A stretch of 64,000 nucleotides of DNA from DASWIP01 sp036397635 (GTDB lineage: Bacteria > Actinomycetota > AC-67). A program made the position numbers and the translations under genes. How positions within the stretch are numbered: position 1 is the stretch's first letter; every line of letters begins with the position of its first letter. Below, one piece after another: positions 16,444 through 24,420 of this stretch. The notes beneath the pieces are model-generated. The model did no database searches, was not told the DNA's origin, and saw only the letters and a list, made by a program, of their open reading frames with translations. The stretch is taken from the NCBI GenBank assembly GCA_036397635.1, contig DASWIP010000057.1, positions 30,606 through 94,605 of the forward strand, in the 5' to 3' direction.

Positions 16444-17007
16444 ATGAGTGTGGTCGATCTGTTCATGCGCGCGCAGCAGGTGTTCGACGCGAACGTTCGG
16501 TTGATCAAGGAGGATCACTGGGGGTTGCCGACGCCGTGCACCGAGTGGGACGTGCGCGCGCTGGTGAACCATCTCGCGAATGAGAACGCGTGGGCGAGGC
16601 CGATGCTCGAGAGCCGCTCGATCGCGGAGGTGGGCAACGCCCTCGACGGAGATCTGCTCGGGGACGATCCAGTGTCGGCGTGGGAAGGGTGGGCGGCGGA
16701 GGCCCGCGACATCATGGCGACCCCGGGCGTCGTAGAGGCCACGGTGCACGCATCGTTCGCCGAACTGAGCGGCGAGGAGTACATCGGCCAGCTGTGGGTC
16801 GATCATCTGATCCATGCGTGGGACCTCGCGCGCGCGATCGGCGCCGACGAGGCGATGGATCCCGAGCTCGCACAGATCGCCTACGACGAGCTCAAGCCGA
16901 TGGAGGAGGCACTCAAGGCCTCCGGCGCCTACGGTGACAAGGTCGAGGTCGCCGAGGGGGCGGACCTGCAGACCAAGCTGCTCGCGGTAACGGGGCGACG
17001 CGCCTAG
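16444..17007 (+). CDS. TIGR03086/maleylpyruvate-isomerase-like DinB protein
   Basis: The 187-residue helical-bundle protein matches the mycothiol-dependent DinB family: PTPCTEWDVRALVNHLANEN near residues 30-50, EEYIGQLWVDHLIHAWDLARAIG in the middle, and a conserved C-terminal region. The His in NHL and the DHLIHAWD histidines are the usual metal ligands. Mycothiol-dependent isomerases or detoxifying transferases belong here; the exact reaction is unknown. GGGGAGGGAC precedes the ATG. It overlaps the convergent SMP-30 gene by 4 nt. Confidence 0.85.
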   Translation: MSVVDLFMRAQQVFDANVRLIKEDHWGLPTPCTEWDVRALVNHLANENAWARPMLESRSIAEVGNALDGDLLGDDPVSAWEGWAAEARDIMATPGVVEATVHASFAELSGEEYIGQLWVDHLIHAWDLARAIGADEAMDPELAQIAYDELKPMEEALKASGAYGDKVEVAEGADLQTKLLAVTGRRA

Positions 17008-17855
17008 TCGAACAACGGCAGGGGCTCGAGGTCCGTCTCGAGCGCGACGAGTTCACCGGTTCCCGACTGCGTCACGTACAGATACCCGTCGCCCAGACAA
17101 GCGTTGGTCGGCTCGCTGCCGTCTGGCATGTCCATCGCCTCGCGGTGCGATCCGTCGGGCGCGAACAGGTGGATGACGTGGCCCATGCTGCCGCAGACCA
17201 CCAGCGTGCCGTCCGCGGCGACGCTCATGCCGTCGGGGAATCCGGTCGGAAGCTTCGCATGCTCCCGCGGCTCGCCGAGCCCCGCCTCCGACCATGGGAA
17301 CGCCAAGACGTCCTGGGTGATCGAATAGGCGACATACAACATCGAGGCGTCGGGCGAGAAGGCCAGCCCATTGGGGAACATGCCTCGTTCGTCGAGCAGC
17401 TCGAGCCCGCTTCCGTCGCGCTCGCACCGCCACAGCCGTCCCGGCAGCAGGTTCGCGATGTCTTCCCAGTTGCGCGGATCGGTGAAATAGAGCCGGCCGT
17501 CCGGGCCGAAACACAGGTCGTTGGGGCGCGCGTGGTCGCCGGGGACGAGGATCAGGTCCTCGACGGAGCCGTCCATGTCGACGCGCTGGATCCGCCCACT
17601 GATCGGCTCCGGCGCATGCCAGTAGCCATGCGGGCCCAGGTTGAGGCCGCCGTTGTTGGCCACGTACAGCGAGCCATCGCGCGCACGCGCCAGTCCGTTC
17701 GGCCCGCCCGGCAGCGTTGCGATCCGGCTGATGCCATCGGGCGAGCAGCGCGTCACCCGCTGTCCTTGGATCTCGACGACCGCCAGATCCTCGGCGCCGA
17801 GACGCACGGGTCCTTCAGGGAACCCGAGCCCCGGCGCGATCACCCTCCCGCCCAT
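17004..17855 (-). CDS. SMP-30/gluconolactonase/LRE family protein
   Basis: The 283-residue six-bladed propeller has GLGFPEGPVRLG with the metal-binding Glu, ARARDGSLYVANNGG, GDHARPNDLCFGPDGRLYFTDPRN, MFPNGLAFSPDASMLYVAYS and a later GFPDGMSVAADGTLVVC with the Asp ligand. These are the metal-site positions of SMP-30 lactonases, which open sugar or other lactones. There is no signal peptide. The substrate cannot be inferred, since no sugar-catabolic neighbours are present. Confidence 0.88.
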   Translation of the reverse strand: MGGRVIAPGLGFPEGPVRLGAEDLAVVEIQGQRVTRCSPDGISRIATLPGGPNGLARARDGSLYVANNGGLNLGPHGYWHAPEPISGRIQRVDMDGSVEDLILVPGDHARPNDLCFGPDGRLYFTDPRNWEDIANLLPGRLWRCERDGSGLELLDERGMFPNGLAFSPDASMLYVAYSITQDVLAFPWSEAGLGEPREHAKLPTGFPDGMSVAADGTLVVCGSMGHVIHLFAPDGSHREAMDMPDGSEPTNACLGDGYLYVTQSGTGELVALETDLEPLPLFD

Positions 17856-18005
17856 CGTGGCAGGGGACCATATCGTGCCGCCGTCCTAAGAGGCGGCGTG
17901 CTGCGCGCGCCCTCAGCGCCGGCGACCCGGTCGAGTGAGCCGGTGCTTTGCCGAGACGATGGGGTCGCTCGGTCGCGACCCGGACCTTATCCCGTCGGGC
18001 CCCGC

Positions 18006-18416
18006 TCATCGGAGCGCCTGGCGGCGGAGTTCCGCGAAGGTCGTTCGGGAGAGCTTGGCGGCGAGCGCAGCCTGGGCATCGAACCAGGCGTCATGGATCG
18101 CGCACGTCCCGTCCAGCCGGCACGGACCACCCCGAAGCACGCATTTCCGGCTTCGGACCGGCCCTTCGGCGGCCTCGACGACCTGCAGCAGGGTGATCTC
18201 GCCGGGGGGTCGGGTGAGCAGGTAGCCGCCGTCGGGTCCGGCCACCGAGCCGACCAGGCCGGCTTTGACCAGGGTCGCCAGGACCTGGGGCAGGAACTTC
18301 TCGGGCAACTGCATCTGCGAGGCGATCTCGCGGCCTTTCAGCCGCCTCCGCGCCACGGCCAGGGCCAGCACTGATCGGACCGCGTAGTCGCCGGTCTGCC
18401 CAAGCTCGATCTTCAT
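18006..18416 (-). CDS. Rrf2-family iron-sulfur regulator, NsrR-like
   Basis: This 136-residue protein has an N-terminal winged helix (GQTGDYAVRSVLALAVARR ... REIASQMQLPEKFLPQVLATLVKAGLV) and a three-cysteine cluster motif, KCVLRGGPCRLDGTCAIH (Cys92, Cys99, Cys105). That spacing is close to NsrR, which senses NO through its iron-sulfur cluster. The ATG is the second possible start; the upstream extension would cover the operator region. It is divergent from the nitrite reductase gene, with two palindromes between them, so it probably represses nirK and itself until NO is sensed. Confidence 0.9.
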   Translation of the reverse strand: MKIELGQTGDYAVRSVLALAVARRRLKGREIASQMQLPEKFLPQVLATLVKAGLVGSVAGPDGGYLLTRPPGEITLLQVVEAAEGPVRSRKCVLRGGPCRLDGTCAIHDAWFDAQAALAAKLSRTTFAELRRQALR

Positions 18417-18422
18417 GACAAC

Positions 18423-18435
18423 CTGTAGTTTACAG
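18423..18435. promoter_or_regulatory. Palindrome CTGTA-GTT-TACAG
   Basis: A five-base inverted repeat with a three-base spacer lies just upstream of the Rrf2 gene start. It may be a second, proximal regulator site or part of the regulator's own promoter control. Confidence 0.4.
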
Positions 18436-18453
18436 CTTGAGGTTGGTGTGGTA

Positions 18454-18478
18454 AACATTAAGCCAGGAACTTAATGTT
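18454..18478. promoter_or_regulatory. Putative NsrR-type operator (9-bp inverted repeat)
   Basis: AACATTAAG and CTTAATGTT form a perfect inverted repeat separated by seven bases. It is AT-rich in a GC-rich setting and lies between the divergent NsrR-like and nirK genes. Size and context fit an Rrf2 dimer site. Confidence 0.65.
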
Positions 18479-18520
18479 AGGTCGTTTCCCTTGGGTGACC
18501 GCGGAAGGAGATGATCGGCG

Positions 18521-19996
18521 ATGCCGACTCAGTTGGAGAGGAACCGGGAAACCACCCGACCGGCCTTCGAGGCGGACACCCACCGCCACTCGCATCGGGG
18601 GCTCAGCGGTATGTTCGGCCTCCTGTTGATCCTCACTGCGGTCATGGCCCTGATCGCGGCGCTGGTCGCCGACCGTGGACCCGCTCTCGAAGAGACGGCG
18701 GCGATCGAGCTCGAGCTCACCCCCAAGGCCAAGCTCCCGGTCATCCAGGCCACCGAGGGGACCGACTGGACCCACGCGCCGGCGGTGCCGCCGCCGGTTT
18801 CCCGGAGCGGACAGGCTCGGCTGGTCGTCGATTGGACCGCGTCTGAGTTCACCCTCCAGCTGGATCCGGCCAACGGCGTGCGCTATGCCGCGTGGGGCTT
18901 CGAGGGCAGCACCCCCGGGCCGATCTTGCGCGCGCGCGTGGGAGATCTGATCGAGATGCGTCTGACCAACGACGCGAACGCGACCCACCCGCACAACATC
19001 GACTTCCACTTCGCGAACGGGCCGGGCGGCGGCGCGCCGGCGCTGAGCGTCTCGCCGGGGCAGACCGCTACCGTCGAGGCGCGCGCGCTCGCGCCGGGCA
19101 TCTTCATGTACCACTGCGCTACCCCGGACATCCCGACGCATATCGCCAACGGGATGTACGGCTACGTCATCGTCGAGCCGGAGGCCGGCTTGCCTGGGGT
19201 CGACAAGGAGCTCTACGTGGTCCAATCCGAGTTCTACGCCGCTATGCACGGCGAGGGAGTTGCGACGTTCGATGCCGTGAAGCTCGACCTCGAGGAGCCG
19301 GATTACGTGGTGCTCAACGGAGCAGTCGGATCGCTCCTGGGGGACAACGCACCGAAGGTCGATGTCGGCGACCGGATCCGCATCTGGTACGGCAACGCCG
19401 GTCCACAGCTGATCTCGTCGTTCCATGTGATCGGGGAGATCTTCGACCGCGTGTACCGCGAAGGCGATCTCGTCTCACCGCCGGCTCGAAGCGTTCAGAC
19501 GACGCTGGTTCCGGCCGGAGGCGCGACGGCGGTTGAGTTCACCATCGACGTCCCCGGCACGTACCTGCTCGTGGATCACGCGATCGCGCGCACGTTGCAC
19601 AAAGGCGCCGTCGGCGCGATCGTCGCCGAAGGTGCCGACGACGCCGAGGTCTTCGCTCCGGGGGCGAGCAACCCGCCCAACACCGGTGATGACGGCCACG
19701 GCGCCGGCGGTGAGGGTGCCTCGGGAGTCACCGCCACGATCACGAAGGGTGCGTTCGATGAGAAGAACGCCGCGCGCGCGTTCGATCCCGTGATCATCCG
19801 TGTGACCGCGGGCACGACGGTGACGTGGATGAACGAGGACGACGTCGCCCACACGGTGACGGCCGACGAAGGCGAGTTCGACTCCGGGTTCGTGAACCCG
19901 GGGCAGTCGTGGAGCCATACGTTCACGGAACCGGGGACCTATCGGTACTACTGCCTGCCGCATCCGTGGATGAAGGGCACGGTCGTCGTCTCGTAG
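18521..19996 (+). CDS. nirK: Copper nitrite reductase NirK with C-terminal cupredoxin domain
   Basis: The 491-residue protein has an N-terminal membrane anchor (about 30-50), two multicopper-oxidase domains (100-375) and an extra plastocyanin-like domain (400-490). Type 1 copper ligands are His158, Cys199, His207 and Met212; type 2 ligands are His163, His198 and His353; catalytic Asp161 (HNIDFH) and His302 are present. The C-terminal domain has its own copper set (His444, Cys478, His481, Met484) and could act as a tethered electron donor. It reduces nitrite to NO outside the membrane. GGAAGGAG precedes the ATG. A low-complexity Gly/His linker separates the domains. Confidence 0.93.
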   Translation: MPTQLERNRETTRPAFEADTHRHSHRGLSGMFGLLLILTAVMALIAALVADRGPALEETAAIELELTPKAKLPVIQATEGTDWTHAPAVPPPVSRSGQARLVVDWTASEFTLQLDPANGVRYAAWGFEGSTPGPILRARVGDLIEMRLTNDANATHPHNIDFHFANGPGGGAPALSVSPGQTATVEARALAPGIFMYHCATPDIPTHIANGMYGYVIVEPEAGLPGVDKELYVVQSEFYAAMHGEGVATFDAVKLDLEEPDYVVLNGAVGSLLGDNAPKVDVGDRIRIWYGNAGPQLISSFHVIGEIFDRVYREGDLVSPPARSVQTTLVPAGGATAVEFTIDVPGTYLLVDHAIARTLHKGAVGAIVAEGADDAEVFAPGASNPPNTGDDGHGAGGEGASGVTATITKGAFDEKNAARAFDPVIIRVTAGTTVTWMNEDDVAHTVTADEGEFDSGFVNPGQSWSHTFTEPGTYRYYCLPHPWMKGTVVVS

Positions 19997-19998
19997 CG

Positions 19999-21246
19999 AT
20001 GCAGAGGATGGGTCAGCCCGGCGCGCGGTCTTCGCCCTTCGCCGGGGCCGGTCTCGGGGTGGCTCTTGCGTCCGGCGCGGTGGTGGCCTCGATCTCGTGG
20101 CGGCTCGCGGGGGATGTTCTCCCGGGGGGATCGTGGCCGGCGGTTCACGTGTTCACGCTCGGGGCCGTCACGCCTCTCATCGCGACATTCATGCCCCGCT
20201 TCGCAGCGGCGCTGCTGCACGCAAGACCCGCGCGTGGCCAGGCCGACCAAGCTCGAACCCTGTTCATCGCGGCCGGTGCTGCCTTGGTGATCGCCGGACG
20301 GTTGATCCCCAGCACGCCGCTGCTGGCCGCAGGCGCGTTCGTGCTCACGGCAGCCGTCGGCTGGCTCTACGCCGTTCTTCGCGGCGTCCGCCGGCAAGCA
20401 CTCCCGGCGCGATTCGGCTTCATCGTGCGGGCCTACGAACGCGCTTGTGGCGCGTTCCTCCACGGCGCGCTGCTCGGGGCGCTGCTGGGTGCGGGCGTGA
20501 TCCCCGGTGCCTGGTACGGACGGGTTCGCATCGCCCACATCCAGCTCATGGTCCTTGGATGGGCGGGCGTCCCGCTGCTCGCCACCATCGTCATGTTCGG
20601 ACCGGCCATGATGCGCGCGCGCATCGAGGACGGAGCCGACGCCGTCGCGGCGCGAGCCTTGCCTCGGGCGTCCACCGCGACCACCGTGGCAGCATTCGCG
20701 CTGATGGCGATGGGAGCCGGCGGTACGGCAGGCATGGCCGCGCGCGTGGTGGCCGGCGTCTCTCTCGGCATCTTCGCGTGGGCCGTCATCCAGATATGCG
20801 CTCCGGTGCTTCGGACGGCCAGACGCGCACCATCCGCGGCGCGCTGGTTCGTCGCCGGCGCTTGCGCCTGGCTCATCCTCGCCGCCTTGCTCAACGCCGG
20901 GTCGGTCATCACGGCGACCCCCGCCTGGACCAACGCCGCGATCGTCGCGCTGCTCACAGGAGGGCTCTTGCAGGCGATCCTGGCGTCGATCAGCTACGTG
21001 ATCCCGTTGCTGACCGGACGCGATGCGGTGCAACGGAGCGCCGCATCGAGCACGCTCGCCGCGATCCCGCAGGCGAGGGCCATCGCGCTGTGGACCGGCG
21101 CAGCGCTCGTCGCCGTCGGGACCGGGCTCGCGAGCAGGATGGGCGCGCACGTGGCGCGCGCAGGCTGGACGCTCGTGGCTGCGGCCGTGGTCCTCACCCT
21201 TGCGCTGTGCGCCATGGCCCTGCATGGATCCCGGGTTCGCCTCTAA
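19999..21246 (+). CDS. Polytopic membrane protein paired with NirK
   Basis: The 415-residue protein has about eleven or twelve hydrophobic segments. Two histidine-bearing helices stand out (AVHVFTLGAVTPLIATFMPRF and RIAHIQLMVLGWAGVPLLATIVMFGPAMM). Their pattern recalls NnrS-like or heme-copper-oxidase-subunit-I-like membrane proteins linked to NO and copper metabolism, but I cannot confirm the family. It starts 2 nt after the nirK stop, so it is co-transcribed and probably NO-induced. A quinol- or heme-linked role in electron delivery to NirK is an inference. Confidence 0.8.
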   Translation: MQRMGQPGARSSPFAGAGLGVALASGAVVASISWRLAGDVLPGGSWPAVHVFTLGAVTPLIATFMPRFAAALLHARPARGQADQARTLFIAAGAALVIAGRLIPSTPLLAAGAFVLTAAVGWLYAVLRGVRRQALPARFGFIVRAYERACGAFLHGALLGALLGAGVIPGAWYGRVRIAHIQLMVLGWAGVPLLATIVMFGPAMMRARIEDGADAVAARALPRASTATTVAAFALMAMGAGGTAGMAARVVAGVSLGIFAWAVIQICAPVLRTARRAPSAARWFVAGACAWLILAALLNAGSVITATPAWTNAAIVALLTGGLLQAILASISYVIPLLTGRDAVQRSAASSTLAAIPQARAIALWTGAALVAVGTGLASRMGAHVARAGWTLVAAAVVLTLALCAMALHGSRVRL

Positions 21247-21278
21247 GGGGCCCGCCTCGCCGGCTCCTACCCCCTTAG
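21243..21278. terminator. Convergent terminator using both stop codons
   Basis: CTAAGGGG (containing the plus-strand TAA) pairs perfectly with CCCCTTAG (containing the minus-strand stop). An alternative AGGGGCC/GGCCCCT pairing overlaps it. The hairpin lies exactly between the nirK-associated membrane gene and the XRE gene. Confidence 0.6.
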
Positions 21279-21538
21279 GCCCCTCTGACGAGGCGCCAGT
21301 CGATCCTCCTGCCAACCGCGGATGCGAACCGCTGGAGGGTAGCAACCGTTGGGTTCATCTCTCCCCGCTCCAGGCGGGCGACGGCAGAGACCGAGGTCTT
21401 CATCCGGGCGGCGACGTCGGCTTGAGTCAGCCGAGCAGCCCTCTGCGATCGTAACGGTGTCCTCGTGGCGTGCCACGTGAGACTTGACGAAGCGCAGTTG
21501 ATGTGGCCATACTTATGGCTATGTCGACCGCTGAGCAC
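21275..21538 (-). CDS. Small XRE-family HTH protein, start uncertain
   Basis: The C-terminal 55 residues are a clear Cro/CI helix-turn-helix: LTQADVAARMKTSVSAVARLERGEMNPTVATLQRFASAVGRRIDWRLV. No ATG occurs in frame. The listed GTG would overlap the 5' end of the divergent antitoxin gene by 18 nt and gives an unconvincing N-terminus. The gene may use another start, or its 5' end may be damaged. Position next to a toxin-antitoxin pair suggests an antitoxin-like regulator, but it is encoded on the opposite strand. Confidence 0.55.
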   Translation of the reverse strand: MLSGRHSHKYGHINCASSSLTWHATRTPLRSQRAARLTQADVAARMKTSVSAVARLERGEMNPTVATLQRFASAVGRRIDWRLVRGA

Positions 21539-21805
21539 GTCTCCCTCGCGGAGGTGAAGAACCGGCTCTCCGAGGTAGTGGAACGTATCGAACGCGCTCA
21601 CGGCCGCGTCATCATCACCAAGCACGGACAACCATCTGCGGTGATTATGAACCTGGAGGATCTTGAGTCTCTGGAGGAAACCCTCACCATCCTCAGCAAC
21701 CCGCGACTCTTGACCGAGATTCGTCAGGCTGAGGCCGAGATCGCGACAGGCAAGACCAAGCGCTTGACCAAAGCCGAGGCCGTTCGACTCTCCAAGCGTC
21801 GGTGA
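21521..21805 (+). CDS. Phd/YefM-type antitoxin
   Basis: The 94-residue protein begins MSTAEHVSLAEVKNRLSEVVERIERAHGRVIITKHGQPSAVIMNLEDLESLEETL, the Phd/YefM DNA-binding fold, and ends in a basic helical tail that would wrap the toxin. Two earlier in-frame starts (GTG, ATG) exist. This ATG is preferred because CATACT ends 7 nt before it and no ribosome-binding site is visible, fitting a leaderless mRNA. The toxin gene follows with a GTGA overlap. Confidence 0.88.
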   Translation: MSTAEHVSLAEVKNRLSEVVERIERAHGRVIITKHGQPSAVIMNLEDLESLEETLTILSNPRLLTEIRQAEAEIATGKTKRLTKAEAVRLSKRR

Positions 21806-22086
21806 CCCGGCGCCGGCGAACAGCCTTCGAGATCGAATGGGCTCGGCCGGCGCGCAGAGCGCTCGCACGGATTCCGGAGAAGGTCGCCACTGCTGCGATC
21901 GAGTTCATCTACGGGGCCATGGCTGATAACCCGCATCGTGTCGGCCATCCACTTCGGTTCGAACTCGAGGGAAGGCATTCCGCATCCCGCGGCGACTTCC
22001 GGATCATCTACCGCATCGATGAGGGAGAGCGATTCGTGTTCATCCTCACCATCGAGCACCGCGCGGACGTCTACCGACGTCGGTGA
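21802..22086 (+). CDS. RelE/ParE family toxin
   Basis: The 94-residue protein carries the RelE fold: FEIEWARPARRALARIPEKVATAAIEFIYGAMADNPHRVGHPLRFELEGRHSASRGDFRIIYRIDEGERFVFILTIEHRADVYRR. The final IxHRxDVYR and the RGDFRIIYxI strand are RelE hallmarks, so ribosome-dependent mRNA cleavage is expected. Start is the GTG overlapping the antitoxin stop. Confidence 0.9.
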   Translation: MTRRRRTAFEIEWARPARRALARIPEKVATAAIEFIYGAMADNPHRVGHPLRFELEGRHSASRGDFRIIYRIDEGERFVFILTIEHRADVYRRR

Positions 22087-22168
22087 GGCATCAGGAGGTG
22101 TTGGTTTTCGACCACCGTCTAATCGAGTTCCGCGTTCGCGCATGTCAGCGCTGGTGGTCGCCCAGCGG

Positions 22169-22243
22169 TGGTACCCCCGACAGGACTCGAACCTGTGCCA
22201 CCGGCTCCGGAGGCCGGTGCTCTATCCGCTGAGCTACGGGGGC
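22169..22243 (-). tRNA. tRNA-Arg (anticodon CCG)
   Basis: The minus strand folds into a complete cloverleaf. The acceptor stem is GCCCCCG with CGGGGGT; the D arm begins GCTCAGCGGATAGAGC. The anticodon stem CCGGC/GCCGG encloses the loop CTCCGGA with anticodon CCG. The T arm contains GGTTCGAGTCC. The 3' CCA is encoded. It reads CGG arginine codons. It lies 111 nt from the response regulator that precedes argS. Confidence 0.95.
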
Positions 22244-22353
22244 TAGCCTTCCAGGTTAGCAGCGTGGATCACGAACTGGTTCGTGATCGAGGCAGCCCCG
22301 ACTATCATACGGGCCTGCACGATCGAGGCCGTCGCCCGAGGGAGGTGTGATCT

Positions 22354-22743
22354 CTGTCCGCGCGCGTGCTGGTCGTCGATGACGACCGGGTGATCCAGCA
22401 GCTGCTCCAGGTCAACCTCGAGCTCGAGGGCTATGACGTGGTGACGGCCGACAACGGCCACGACGCGCTCCGGCTGATCAAGGACCTGCGCCCCGACCTG
22501 GTCCTTCTGGATGTGATGATGCCGAAGCTCGACGGCCGCGAGGTGTGCCGGCGGATCAAGGCCGATCCCTCGGTCGCCTCCATCCCAGTGATCTTCCTGT
22601 CGGCGCGCGCGCAGGACATGGACATCAACTCGGGCCTGGACCTCGGGGCGAGCGCGTATCTGACCAAGCCGTTCGATCCCGTCGACCTGCTCGAGGCGGT
22701 CGGCCGGGTCCTCAAGGGCGAGATCCTTCTGCCTCCGAGCTGA
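22354..22743 (+). CDS. Single-domain response regulator, probable CTG start
   Basis: This 129-residue receiver domain has RVLVVDDDRVIQQLL at the N-terminus, the phospho-acceptor Asp in LVLLDVMMPKLDG, VIFLSAR with the conserved Ser, and LTKPFDP with the conserved Lys. There is no output domain. An in-frame TGA lies just upstream, so the start is either CTG here or GTG four codons later. GGGAGGTG sits 7 nt before the CTG and too far from the GTG, and MSARVLVVDDD is the typical beginning. Its stop overlaps the argS ATG. Confidence 0.85.
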   Translation: MSARVLVVDDDRVIQQLLQVNLELEGYDVVTADNGHDALRLIKDLRPDLVLLDVMMPKLDGREVCRRIKADPSVASIPVIFLSARAQDMDINSGLDLGASAYLTKPFDPVDLLEAVGRVLKGEILLPPS

Positions 22744-24410
22744 TGATCCAGATCGAGCTTGCATCCTTCCTCCGCGAGGCCATCGCGGCGGCGCAACGTG
22801 CCGGCGAGCTGCCTGCGTTCGACGTACCGCGGTTCGAGCTGGAGCGCCCTGCGCGCAAGGAGCATGGCGACTGGGCGAGTGGTATCGCCCTGGCGATCAG
22901 CCGGTACGCTCAGCGCAAGCCGCGTGAGATCGCCGACGTCCTCGTTACTCATCTTCCCGATCATCCGCACATCGCGAAGGTAGAGGTGGCGGGCCCCGGG
23001 TTCATCAATTTCACGCTGTCGCATCACTGGCTGACCGAGGTCGTCCGCGAGGTCGAGCGGGCCGACGAGGCGTGGGGTCGCAGCACCGCCGCCGAGCCCG
23101 AGCGAACGCAGGTGGAGTTCGTGAGCGCGAACCCGACCGGACCCATGCACCTCGGTCACGGCCGCTGGGCCGCCGTCGGCGACACGATCGCGCGGCTGCT
23201 CGAGTGGACGGGACACCCGGTCGAGCGCGAGTTCTACATCAACGATCACGGCGTGCAGATGCGCAAGTTCGGCGAGTCGATCGCGGCACGGTACCTGCAG
23301 CTGCTCGGACGGGATGCGGAGATCCCGGAGGGTGGTTACCAGGGGGAGTACATCACCGAGATCGCCAAGGAGATCATCCTCGAGATCGGCGAGCAGCTGC
23401 TCGACGCGCCCGACGACGAGCGGATCGAGTTCATGCGCGTCGAGGGGCAGCGCCGGATGCTGCTGCACCAGCGGCAGACGCTGGAGCGCTTCGGGGTGGT
23501 GTTCGACGTCTGGTTCAGCGAGCGATCGCTCCACGAGACCGGCGCGGTCGCGCGCGTGGTCGAGATGCTCACCGACCTCGGGCACACCTACGAGCAGGAC
23601 GGCGCCGTCTGGCTGAGAACCACCGATTTCGGCGACGACAAGGACCGCGTCATCGTGCGTTCGACGGATGGGATGCCCGCGTACCTGGCGGCCGACCTCG
23701 CATACTTCCTGGACAAGATAAGGCGTCGCTTCGAGCGCATCGTCTACCTGATCGGCTCGGATCACCACGGCTGGGTCCGCGAGATCACCGCAGGCATCCG
23801 CGCCCTGGGCGAGGACCCCGAGCACTGCCAGTTCCTGGTCGGGCAGTGGGTCCACGCGATGCGCGACGGGAAGCCGGTGAGCTTGTCCAAGCGCAAGGGG
23901 GAGTCGATCACCTTCGACGAGCTGCTCGACGAGGTGGGCGTGGACGCGGCACGGTACCACTACCTGCGCACCGGATTGGATCAGGTGCTGAACCTGGACC
24001 TGGACGCGGTCGTTGCGCAATCGCAGGAGAACCCGGTCTACTACGTCCAGTACGCGCACGCGCGGATCTGCTCGATCCAGCGCAAGGCCCACGAGCAAGG
24101 GATCGCGATCGCGCCGCTGGAGAGCGTGATGCTCGAGGAGCTGCAGGACGAGAGCGAGCTCGACCTGCTGCGCAAGATCGCGGAGCTGCCCGAGGCGGTC
24201 GAGGTGGCCGCGAACCTGCGCACGCCACACCGCATCACCCGCTACGCGGAGGAGCTCGCCTCGTTGTTCCACGCCTTCTACCGTGATTGCCGGGTGGTCA
24301 GCGAGGATCCGGTGCTCACCCAGGCGCGTTTGCACCTGTGCCATGCGACGCAGATCGCGCTGCGCAACGCGCTCGGTCTGCTCGGGGTGAGCGCGCCCGA
24401 GCAGATGTGA
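22743..24410 (+). CDS. argS: Arginyl-tRNA synthetase
   Basis: This 555-residue class I synthetase has the N-terminal Add-1 domain (1-110), VEFVSANPTGPMHLGHGRWAAVGD with the HxGH-type HLGH, a Rossmann catalytic core, VSLSKRKGESITFDELLDEVG in the KMSKS position, and a C-terminal anticodon-binding helix bundle ending ALRNALGLLGVSAPEQM. Start ATG overlaps the response-regulator stop. lysA follows 10 nt downstream, the normal actinobacterial order. Confidence 0.96.
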   Translation: MIQIELASFLREAIAAAQRAGELPAFDVPRFELERPARKEHGDWASGIALAISRYAQRKPREIADVLVTHLPDHPHIAKVEVAGPGFINFTLSHHWLTEVVREVERADEAWGRSTAAEPERTQVEFVSANPTGPMHLGHGRWAAVGDTIARLLEWTGHPVEREFYINDHGVQMRKFGESIAARYLQLLGRDAEIPEGGYQGEYITEIAKEIILEIGEQLLDAPDDERIEFMRVEGQRRMLLHQRQTLERFGVVFDVWFSERSLHETGAVARVVEMLTDLGHTYEQDGAVWLRTTDFGDDKDRVIVRSTDGMPAYLAADLAYFLDKIRRRFERIVYLIGSDHHGWVREITAGIRALGEDPEHCQFLVGQWVHAMRDGKPVSLSKRKGESITFDELLDEVGVDAARYHYLRTGLDQVLNLDLDAVVAQSQENPVYYVQYAHARICSIQRKAHEQGIAIAPLESVMLEELQDESELDLLRKIAELPEAVEVAANLRTPHRITRYAEELASLFHAFYRDCRVVSEDPVLTQARLHLCHATQIALRNALGLLGVSAPEQM

Positions 24411-24420
24411 GAGGGGAACG

